Source: Bacteroidota bacterium (GTDB lineage Bacteria; Bacteroidota; Bacteroidia; Chitinophagales; UBA10324). From it: DNA of 14,986 nucleotides. The stretch spans positions 1 through 14,986 of the forward strand of contig DMRR01000035.1 in the NCBI GenBank assembly GCA_003455275.1, read 5' to 3'. The notes beneath the pieces were generated by a model. It was given only the letters and a program-made list of their open reading frames with translations, was not told the DNA's origin and did no database searches. Below are positions 1 through 6,021 of the stretch, in pieces. Position 1 is the first letter of the stretch. Each line of letters begins with the position of its first letter. Made by a program: the position numbers and the translations under genes.

Positions 1-64
1 GAAATGAGAAGGGTTTTCATTGGTGAAGATTAAGATTCTGATAACAATACTAATCCACAATTTT

Positions 65-95
65 CTTGCTCTGCAATTAATCCTGTTCAACTTTG
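65..95 (+). promoter_or_regulatory. Candidate promoter for the PTPS gene
   Basis: A Bacteroidota-type promoter can be read here: a -33 element CTTG at 65-68, a 19-base spacer, and a -7 element CAACTTTG at 88-95, one mismatch from TAnnTTTG. It leaves a leader of roughly 20-25 bases before the start codon at 124. The call rests only on motif match and spacing. Confidence 0.4.
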
Positions 96-123
96 CCCTG
101 AAAAAATTTTTTAATCCAATAAA

Positions 124-531
124 ATGAAAACAACTGTGATGCGCGTGGAACGGTTTAATGCCGCCCACCGCCTATACCGAAAAGACTGGAGCGACGAAAA
201 AAACCGAGAGGTATTTGGTGTTTGTGCGAATCCGAATTTTCACGGTCACAATTATAAACTCACTGTGAAGGTGACCGGCGAGGTGGATTCTACCACCGGG
301 TTCGTGGTTGATTTGCGCATGCTCAGTGAACTAATAAAATCAGAAATACTCGACCGCTTCGATCATCAGAATCTGAATCTTGATACAATAGAATTTCGAG
401 AGTTGAATCCTTCGGCAGAAAATATAGCACGCGTGATTTATGAATTGCTGAAACCGAAACTTGATCAAAAACTCGAGCTAAAAATTCTTCTTGCCGAAAC
501 TGAAAACAATATTGTTGAATACCCTGCCTAA
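124..531 (+). CDS. 6-pyruvoyl-tetrahydropterin synthase / 6-carboxytetrahydropterin synthase family
   Basis: A 135-residue cytosolic member of the PTPS/QueD family (COG0720), full length for the family. These enzymes act on 7,8-dihydroneopterin triphosphate, giving 6-pyruvoyl-tetrahydropterin (biopterin route) or 6-carboxy-tetrahydropterin (queuosine/7-deazaguanine route). The zinc ligands are His15, His40 and His42; the nucleophile is Cys34. Asp80-His81 and Glu126 fit the rest of the active site. The spacing Cys34 to His40 is C-X5-HGH, the signature associated with biopterin-type (PTPS-II) enzymes, whereas QueD has C-X3-HGH. The surrounding sequence (FGVCANP, HGHNY, TENNIV) also resembles animal PTPS. 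I therefore do not assign queD. No other pterin or queuosine gene is in the window, so the product is unresolved. The endonuclease-like gene follows on the same strand after about 10 bases. Confidence 0.9.
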   Translation: MKTTVMRVERFNAAHRLYRKDWSDEKNREVFGVCANPNFHGHNYKLTVKVTGEVDSTTGFVVDLRMLSELIKSEILDRFDHQNLNLDTIEFRELNPSAENIARVIYELLKPKLDQKLELKILLAETENNIVEYPA

Positions 532-541
532 ACACTTTCCT

Positions 542-1570
542 GTGAATAAATTTTTTCTGCCTTCAACCTTCTTCCTCGCCCTGCTGCTTGCAGCTTTTAC
601 TTTTCAGAAATCCGCGACGAAAAAACCGGATGGCTACCGAATTGCTTTTTACAACTGCGAAAATTTTTTCGATACCATTAACGACCTCGATGTTCAGGAC
701 GAAGAATTTACACCCGCCGGAAAAGACCAGTGGACTTCCGTTCGCTATCAAACTAAGGTGGAGCACCTGGCAAAAGTGATTTCATCGATCGCACCTGATT
801 TCATCGGGCTTTCAGAAGTTGAGAATAAAAATGTGCTGAAGGACTTAGTGAAGAATGTTCAACTGCTTCCATTCAATTTTGAAATCGTTCACATCAACTC
901 ACCTGACCCGCGCGGAATTGATGTCGCGTTTCTTTATCGAAAAGATAAATTCAATCTCATTGGTTATCATGCTATACATGTTTCGCTGGATGATGACACA
1001 GCATTCAGGACTCGCGATATACTGCAGGTGGAAGGAACCGTTGCCAATCACGACACTGTTTGCTTCTTCATTAATCACTGGCCTTCGCGCCGCGGCGGAG
1101 CCGAACAAAGCGAACCGAAAAGAATTGCTGCTGCTGCTGCGCTTCGCAGTGCAGTGAATCAATTTGCAATGGCACATCCTTCAGCAGAAATTATTGTGAT
1201 GGGAGATTTGAACGACAATCCGGATAATAAAAGTGTACATATGATTTTGCAGGCTGATTCAAATGTGGTGAGCGAAAAAAATTCTTCGCTCTTCAATCCT
1301 TCTTTTCTCATTCATACTAGAACAAAAACCGGTTCGCTGTATTACAACGGCTCGCAGGATTTATTTGATCAGATAATTATTTCTGACAACCTTGTTAAGA
1401 AGAACGGAGGAAAAGAACCCGTGTATTCTGATGCAAAAATTTTTCGTCCCGACTGGCTTTTTAAAACGAACGACAAAGGTGCAAGCGAGCCGTGGCGCAC
1501 TTATGAAGGCGTGAAATATTCCGGCGGCTACAGCGATCATCTTCCGGCTTATGTTCAGTTGAAGTTGTAA
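542..1570 (+). CDS. Secreted endonuclease/exonuclease/phosphatase family protein
   Basis: About 342 residues with the DNase I-like (EEP) fold. Counting from the GTG at 542, the metal and catalytic residues are visible in order: Asn and Glu of YNCENFF near 37-42, Glu92 in SEVENK, His179 in NHWPSRRGG, Asp222 and Asn224 in GDLNDNP, and Ser-Asp-His at 331-333. An N-terminal hydrophobic stretch (about residues 3-21) indicates a signal peptide or membrane anchor, so it probably acts outside the cytoplasm on nucleic acid or phosphoesters. An in-frame ATG at 491 would overlap the PTPS gene by 41 bases, and its extra residues are a shadow of conserved PTPS codons. The GTG at 542 leaves a 10-base gap and puts the signal peptide at the very N-terminus, so I prefer it, though not firmly. 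Probably co-transcribed with the PTPS gene. Confidence 0.87.
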   Translation: MNKFFLPSTFFLALLLAAFTFQKSATKKPDGYRIAFYNCENFFDTINDLDVQDEEFTPAGKDQWTSVRYQTKVEHLAKVISSIAPDFIGLSEVENKNVLKDLVKNVQLLPFNFEIVHINSPDPRGIDVAFLYRKDKFNLIGYHAIHVSLDDDTAFRTRDILQVEGTVANHDTVCFFINHWPSRRGGAEQSEPKRIAAAAALRSAVNQFAMAHPSAEIIVMGDLNDNPDNKSVHMILQADSNVVSEKNSSLFNPSFLIHTRTKTGSLYYNGSQDLFDQIIISDNLVKKNGGKEPVYSDAKIFRPDWLFKTNDKGASEPWRTYEGVKYSGGYSDHLPAYVQLKL

Positions 1571-1668
1571 AAATTTCGCTCTTCGTTTTGATTTTTAAGA
1601 GCTAAAAACTTCTGAATAGAAAATTCATTTAATTCGCACCCATGAGCACAAAAAAATCCAAAGGCACC

Positions 1669-2787
1669 ATGAAATTTATTGTATCAACCGGCGCACTACT
1701 GAAACAATTATCGCTGATCGACGGAGTTGTAAGTACCAACACTGTTCTCCCCATTCTCGAAGATTTTCTTTTTGATATCAGCAAGGGAAAGCTCACCATG
1801 TTCAGTACCGACCTTGAAACCAGTATGAGCACTGAGCTTGAAGTCGAAGCGCGCGAAGACGGAAAGATTGCCATACCGGCGCGGATGCTGATGAACATTT
1901 TGAAAACATTGCCAGAGCAACCGCTCACATTCAGCATTGATGAACAGAATTACGGAATAGAAATTACGAGCGACAACGGAAAGTATAAACTCACCGGTGA
2001 GAACGGAGATGATTACCCGCGCATTCCGGTTGCTGAAGATATTAAGGATGTAAAAATCAGTTCAGTTGTGCTGCGCAATGCAATCAGCAAATGTTTGTTC
2101 GCTGTTGGTAGCGATGAACTTCGGCCTGCCATGACCGGAGTTAATTTCGAGATCAATAAGGAAGGAATCACTTTCGTGAGCACCGATGCGCACAAGCTCG
2201 TTCGCTACAAACGCAACGACACAAGAAGCACCAGCGCTGCAAATTTTATTGTGCCGCGCAAAGCACTTCAGCTTATCAATGGAGCACTTCCAACAGAGGA
2301 TACCCAGGTTACAATTTCTTACAATGCAAGTAATGCATTCTTCAGTTTCGGCAGCGTGAATCTTATCTGCCGCCTCATTGATGCGCGTTTCCCTGATTAC
2401 AATGCTGTTATTCCTTCTGATAATCCAAACAAGCTTATCATCAACAGCAATGAAATATTGAATGCGCTTCGCCGCTTAATCATCTTCGCCAATAAAACCA
2501 CTCACCAGGTTTCATTTGATTTGAAAGGAAGCGGACTCACCATTACCGCACGCGATTTGGATTTCAGTAATGAAGCAACAGAGAAATTAGTTTGTAACTA
2601 TAATGGCGATGACATGGAAATTGCTTTTAACGGTAGATTCCTCACTGAAATTCTTTCAGCAATAAACACTGATGAAGTTCAGTTTGAAATGAGCACACCA
2701 ACACGCGCTGCTCTGCTTTCACCCACACAAAGCGATGAGAAAGAAAACACGCTGATGCTCGTGATGCCAATCATGGTGAATGGATAA
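1669..2787 (+). CDS. dnaN: DNA polymerase III subunit beta (sliding clamp)
   Basis: A 372-residue beta clamp of normal length. The ring-shaped dimer holds replicative polymerase on DNA and recruits many partners through its hydrophobic pocket. The N-terminus MKFIVS.ALLKQL, the block SNTVLPILEDFLF, the motif ELRPAMTGV in the second domain, FPDYNAVIP leading into the third, and the C-terminal LMLVMPIMVNG are all typical of Bacteroidota DnaN. An upstream in-frame ATG at 1642 would add nine residues (MSTKKSKGT). I chose 1669 because family members begin at MKF; a weak -7-like box (TTAATTCG, 1629-1636) just before 1642 argues the other way. No dnaA lies beside it and there is no sign of an origin; the two genes are often unlinked in this phylum. 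Confidence 0.96.
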   Translation: MKFIVSTGALLKQLSLIDGVVSTNTVLPILEDFLFDISKGKLTMFSTDLETSMSTELEVEAREDGKIAIPARMLMNILKTLPEQPLTFSIDEQNYGIEITSDNGKYKLTGENGDDYPRIPVAEDIKDVKISSVVLRNAISKCLFAVGSDELRPAMTGVNFEINKEGITFVSTDAHKLVRYKRNDTRSTSAANFIVPRKALQLINGALPTEDTQVTISYNASNAFFSFGSVNLICRLIDARFPDYNAVIPSDNPNKLIINSNEILNALRRLIIFANKTTHQVSFDLKGSGLTITARDLDFSNEATEKLVCNYNGDDMEIAFNGRFLTEILSAINTDEVQFEMSTPTRAALLSPTQSDEKENTLMLVMPIMVNG

Positions 2788-2795
2788 ATGCCCCG

Positions 2796-2881
2796 TCTTG
2801 CTTCAGGCCACGAAAGCACCAAGACAATAAGTTTCACTAAGAACTTCGTGATTTCTTTGTGGCCTTGAGTCTTAGTGGCAG
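2796..2881. repeat. Imperfect palindromic element between convergent genes (copy A)
   Basis: The gap between the convergent ends of dnaN and the ftsB-like gene holds an imperfect inverted repeat. AGGCCACGAAAG at 2805-2816 pairs with CTTTGTGGCCT at 2855-2865 with one bulged base, and an inner AAGTT/AACTT hairpin sits near 2829-2846. The sequence consists of degenerate words such as GCCAC, AAGAC, TTCACTAAG and CTTAGTGG. A second, diverged copy lies at 6980-7052, also between convergent genes. It resembles small dispersed palindromes that I recall from many Bacteroidota intergenic regions. It could fold as a bidirectional terminator. Confidence 0.6.
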
Positions 2882-2884
2882 AAA

Positions 2885-3226
2885 CTATTTTTTTTCTGCC
2901 GGCACAATGACAAATAAATCTTCATTGGGCTTCTTCATCATATAATGTTCCCGGGCATATTTTTCTAGAGACTTTTCGCTGGTAAATAAGTCTGTTTTCT
3001 CCTCTTTAACTTCTTTCAGTTGTTGAGAGTAAAATTCTTTTTTCCCTTTTAGATCCCGAAGATGCCTGTAAAGTTTGAATTGCTCAATCGCATTGTTTCT
3101 ATCAAAGAAAAACATCCATATCAGAAAAACTGAACCACATAACATGTATCTGTTTTTCAAAAACCAGGGGATGTCGCCTTTCCTGATTTTGATAATAAGT
3201 TTTTTTATCGCACTTCGTTTTGCCAT
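2885..3226 (-). CDS. Septum formation initiator (FtsB/DivIC-like) protein
   Basis: A 113-residue bitopic membrane protein of the FtsB/DivIC family, which links early and late cell-division proteins at the septum together with FtsL and FtsQ/DivIB. A short basic cytoplasmic N-terminus (residues 1-27) is followed by one membrane segment (about 28-41), then a charged coiled coil (about 45-85) and the family signature EKYAREHYMMKKPNEDLFVIV starting at residue 88 on the outer side. Length and order match Bacteroidota members. It is transcribed towards dnaN; the CxxC membrane protein gene lies upstream on the same strand but 111 bases away, so co-transcription is possible but not shown. Confidence 0.88.
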   Translation of the reverse strand: MAKRSAIKKLIIKIRKGDIPWFLKNRYMLCGSVFLIWMFFFDRNNAIEQFKLYRHLRDLKGKKEFYSQQLKEVKEEKTDLFTSEKSLEKYAREHYMMKKPNEDLFVIVPAEKK

Positions 3227-3337
3227 AATATGATCGCAGATGCAAATAGAAGATTTAAGAAATCAATACTTGTGAAATCGATAGGTCAGTTCAACACAAG
3301 TAAAAGTGAATTGATGATGAGGGAGGACAATAAGCAC

Positions 3338-3592
3338 TTAGGCTTCCTGATTCAACTGCTTTCTTTTTTTACTGGTTGTGTACCACCAATATCCAAGACC
3401 GCCAATTAATGCATAGGGAACTACCAGCAGATAAAGTATTCCGACATTCAATCCGGCAGCGCTGTTGTTCCCTTCCTTTAATGAGGTTTCGGCTGTGGCT
3501 TTACAAAGCGCACACTGTGCAGATGAAAACTCGGTTTGGAATAAAATGAAACAAGCAAGAACAGCTATGATTGAAATAAAAATTTTTTTCAT
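3338..3592 (-). CDS. Small conserved membrane protein with CxxC motif, function unknown
   Basis: An 84-residue protein. Residues 1-26 form a good signal peptide (charged MKK, long hydrophobic core, SSAQ ending), followed at once by a Cys-Ala-Leu-Cys pair (Cys27, Cys30) in CALCKAT. A second hydrophobic segment (about 48-70) and a basic tail (SKKRK) place the C-terminus in the cytoplasm and the cysteines outside. I recall short proteins of this shape in many Bacteroidota genomes but know no function; the cysteine pair could bind metal or be redox active. A near-perfect promoter ends 8 bases before the ATG. It diverges from the T9SS esterase gene. Product name is not assigned. Confidence 0.75.
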   Translation of the reverse strand: MKKIFISIIAVLACFILFQTEFSSAQCALCKATAETSLKEGNNSAAGLNVGILYLLVVPYALIGGLGYWWYTTSKKRKQLNQEA

Positions 3593-3600
3593 TGCGGGTT

Positions 3601-3631
3601 CAAATGTAAATGGAATGAATAGCGGTACAAA
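3601..3631 (-). promoter_or_regulatory. Promoter of the small CxxC protein gene
   Basis: On the minus strand a perfect Bacteroidota consensus is present: -33 TTTG (3631-3628), a 19-base spacer, and -7 TACATTTG (3608-3601). Only 8 bases separate the -7 box from the ATG at 3592, so the transcript would be leaderless or nearly so. Seen directly as a motif; transcription itself is inferred. Confidence 0.7.
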
Positions 3632-3709
3632 AAATTTTTCACATCGTAAAATTCCTGCCTTCTGAAATTCATTCTTTCTATTTTCACACTCCGCTAAATT
3701 TTAAACACC

Positions 3710-5290
3710 ATGAAAAAAAATCTATTTCTGATTGGTTGTGTTTTGCTGATAAGCCTGACACAATTGAAAGCACAACAACGATACCTTGATGAGGTATTCT
3801 CAAATGTGACAATAACTCCTAACATAACTTACGGTTCTAATTACAGTATTCTTACAGGTACCCCATCACTTACGGATTTGAAGCTCGATGTCTATCAACC
3901 AACTGGCGACACGCTGGCAGCCCGCCCTTTGATTATTTATCTGCACACCGGAAGTTTTCTTCCGATCTTATTTAATAAGCAGGCAACCGGTTCAAGAACT
4001 GACAGCGCTACCGTTGAGATGTGTAAACAATTTGCGCGTCGCGGATATGTTGCTGCTTCTATTGACTATCGCCTTGGCTGGAACCCTCAGGCACTAGGCG
4101 CTTCAGGGCAAGATATAAGAACCGGAACATTGCTTCAGGCAGTTTACCGTGCACTGCAAGATGCAAAAACCGCCGTGCGATTCATGCGAATGACTGTCGA
4201 TTCGCTAAGCAATATTTACAAGATTGATGATAGCAAAATTGTTGTATGCGGCCAGGGTTCGGGCGGATATGTTGCGCTTGCTTATGCATCACTCGATAAT
4301 TTTTCAACTGAAGTTGCCGGTCTTGTGAAATTTCTTGCAGGCGCTGATGATGCTACTTATGGTTTTGTTTCAGGGCAGCCCTATGTAAATCAGGCAGCAA
4401 TGGGAGATATGGATGGTCTTGGCGGAATTGCACCATACAATCAGGCAAATCATACTTCTTATAGCAGCGCGGTAAATATGGTTGTGAATATGGGCGGCGC
4501 CATGGGCGATTCTTCATGGCTTGAAGCAGGCGATGTTCCAATAGTTTGTTTTCATGTTACGAATGATCCGTTTGCTCCGTACAACAGAGGAATGGTTGTA
4601 GTTCCAACTACGGGAGATAATGTTGTATATGTGACAGGGAGTAAATCTGTTGTTCGCCTTTCAAATACACTTGGCAACAATTCAGTTTTCAATATTCCTT
4701 ACAATGATCCTTATACAACCAGAGCCAATATGGTAAATGAAGGTCACGAAGGATTGTTTCCATTCATTGAACCGAACCCTCAGCTTTTTATTCCAATGGA
4801 TCCATTTGACGGGCAAGCCGGTCCTTGGGAGTGGTGGGATACTACTGCCCTTCATGCTTTGGGAACTGCATTTGGAATCAGCAATGGTGCTGTAGATACA
4901 ATTGACATGAGTGCGCACCTTACCAATCCGAATATGTCAAAGGCAAAAGGTCTTGCTTATATTGATTCAATTCAAGGATACCTGGCTCCGCGTATGGTGC
5001 AGCAGTTAGCTTTACCTGGAATGTATGTAGGTATAGATCAGGCGGCTAATCCATCTTTTACAATTCAGGTTTTCCCTAATCCTTCCAATGGCAATTTCGA
5101 AATTCTCTCCCGGCAATTTCCTGTTTCATCTTATGAACTTTTCGATTTTACAGGAAAATCTTTATTGTCAGAAAAACTAAATGCCGCATCTTCATTCAGT
5201 ATTAATTCTGAAAATTTTTCGAATGGAATTTATTTATTAAAAGTTCATACACAAGCAGGAACTGCTTTAAAGAAAATCATAATTGAGTAG
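3710..5290 (+). CDS. T9SS-sorted alpha/beta-hydrolase (carboxylesterase-like)
   Basis: A 526-residue secreted protein. Residues 1-22 are a signal peptide. An alpha/beta-hydrolase domain follows: LDVYQP at 59-64, IIYLHTGSF at 75-83 in the place of the HGGG oxyanion motif, and the nucleophile elbow GQGSGG at 181-186 with Ser184. His346 in NEGHEG and Asp286 in VTNDPFAPY are candidate triad partners. The C-terminal 75 residues (about 452-526: VFPNPSNGNFEI, ELFDFTGK, NGIYLLKV, KKIIIE) form a type A sorting domain, so the protein is exported by the type IX system and cleaved or anchored at the surface. It probably hydrolyses esters, for example on polysaccharide side chains or lipids; the substrate is unknown. 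Monocistronic, ended by a strong terminator. Confidence 0.88.
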   Translation: MKKNLFLIGCVLLISLTQLKAQQRYLDEVFSNVTITPNITYGSNYSILTGTPSLTDLKLDVYQPTGDTLAARPLIIYLHTGSFLPILFNKQATGSRTDSATVEMCKQFARRGYVAASIDYRLGWNPQALGASGQDIRTGTLLQAVYRALQDAKTAVRFMRMTVDSLSNIYKIDDSKIVVCGQGSGGYVALAYASLDNFSTEVAGLVKFLAGADDATYGFVSGQPYVNQAAMGDMDGLGGIAPYNQANHTSYSSAVNMVVNMGGAMGDSSWLEAGDVPIVCFHVTNDPFAPYNRGMVVVPTTGDNVVYVTGSKSVVRLSNTLGNNSVFNIPYNDPYTTRANMVNEGHEGLFPFIEPNPQLFIPMDPFDGQAGPWEWWDTTALHALGTAFGISNGAVDTIDMSAHLTNPNMSKAKGLAYIDSIQGYLAPRMVQQLALPGMYVGIDQAANPSFTIQVFPNPSNGNFEILSRQFPVSSYELFDFTGKSLLSEKLNAASSFSINSENFSNGIYLLKVHTQAGTALKKIIIE

Positions 5291-5301
5291 TACTGACTGC
5301 T

Positions 5302-5350
5302 AAAAAAAAGCGCCCCGCCACTCTGAAACAAAGGCGGGGCGCTTTTTTTT
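5302..5350. terminator. Strong bidirectional rho-independent terminator
   Basis: A perfect 10-bp GC-rich stem, GCGCCCCGCC at 5310-5319 with GGCGGGGCGC at 5333-5342, encloses a 13-base loop. It is flanked by eight A residues on the left and eight T residues on the right, so it works on both strands. It sits between the convergent ends of the esterase and the thioredoxin genes. Confidence 0.95.
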
Positions 5351-5360
5351 CTTCGAAAAA

Positions 5361-5861
5361 TTATTTCGCTGCCAGTTCTTTTAACTTTTCTTCAAGAAGA
5401 AATTCATCTCCATCAACATATCCGGCGTGGGTGTCCACGATATTTCCGTCTTTATCAATCACCAGCGAATAAGGCGGTGCCTGAAAATTGAGTGCTCGTT
5501 TCAGATCCTGATTCGGATCAAGCAGAACTGTATAAGTCCATCCGGCGCCATCAACTGTGGTTTTTACTTTCTGCGTGTTTTTTGAATCATCTATACTTAC
5601 TGCAATTATTTCAACTCCATATTTTTTTTGCCACTCTTCATACATTTCATTAATGTTAGTTAATTCCTTTTTGCAGGGAACACACCAGGTGGCCCAGAAA
5701 TTAATTACTACAATTTTACCATTACCTACCAGCGTGCTGATGTCAACTTTTTCGCCATCAAGCTTTGTAACTTCAATCGATGGAAGTTTGGTTGTGTTTT
5801 GAGCCGAAAGGAATGAAGCAGAAAAAAGAACTGCAACAAGGAGAAGGATTTTTATTTTCAT
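5361..5861 (-). CDS. TlpA/ResA-like thiol-disulfide oxidoreductase
   Basis: A 166-residue secreted thioredoxin-fold protein. Residues 1-20 are a signal peptide (MKIKILLL..., ending SFLSA-Q). The active site is NFWATWCVPC with Cys60 and Cys63, and the cis-Pro region is QAPPYS. Such proteins reduce periplasmic disulfides, for example in cytochrome c maturation, or respond to oxidative conditions. The reading frame is open back to an ATG at 5942, but that extension adds non-signal residues and would begin upstream of the -7 box at 5920-5913, so the start at 5861 is well supported. The gene diverges from the dioxygenase gene; a palindrome in its promoter spacer suggests a regulator binds there. 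Confidence 0.92.
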   Translation of the reverse strand: MKIKILLLVAVLFSASFLSAQNTTKLPSIEVTKLDGEKVDISTLVGNGKIVVINFWATWCVPCKKELTNINEMYEEWQKKYGVEIIAVSIDDSKNTQKVKTTVDGAGWTYTVLLDPNQDLKRALNFQAPPYSLVIDKDGNIVDTHAGYVDGDEFLLEEKLKELAAK

Positions 5862-5912
5862 TTTATTTATTGGTTGGTGTGATTTGACAACTACTATACC
5901 ATTACTGTCAAT

Positions 5913-5943
5913 CAAATGTAGAGCGCTAATTGAATTAGACAAG
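5913..5943 (-). promoter_or_regulatory. Promoter of the TlpA-like gene, with palindrome in spacer
   Basis: On the minus strand: -33 CTTG (5943-5940), 19-base spacer, -7 TACATTTG (5920-5913), an almost perfect Bacteroidota promoter. The leader to the ATG at 5861 would be about 45 bases. The spacer contains the perfect 6+1+6 palindrome CTAATTGAATTAG at 5926-5938, well placed for a repressor that blocks the polymerase. Confidence 0.65.
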
Positions 5944-5972
5944 AGCGACCATTTTTTTAATGATGAAAATCA

Positions 5973-6004
5973 TTGGAGCGTTCCCTTTTTATTGATTGTA
6001 TTTG
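5973..6004 (+). promoter_or_regulatory. Candidate promoter for the dioxygenase gene
   Basis: ATTG at 5972-5975, a 21-base spacer, and TGTATTTG at 5997-6004 (one mismatch from TAnnTTTG). The leader would be only about 10-15 bases before the ATG at 6022, which agrees with that start. Confidence 0.4.
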
Positions 6005-6021
6005 CACAAAAGATTTTTTCT

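Noticed and set aside
1577..1602. Hairpin CGCTCTT...AAGAGC after the endonuclease-like gene, a possible terminator
   Set aside because: The stem is only 6 bp with a 13-base AT-rich loop and no T-run follows; too weak to call.
1669..2787. Replication origin next to dnaN
   Set aside because: No cluster of DnaA boxes or AT-rich unwinding region is visible, and dnaA is absent.
5862..5942. N-terminal 27-residue extension of the thioredoxin-like protein
   Set aside because: The signal peptide begins at 5861 and the -7 box lies inside the extension.
5884..6021. N-terminal 46-residue extension of the dioxygenase
   Set aside because: It covers the promoter region, overlaps the divergent gene's promoter and does not resemble the family.
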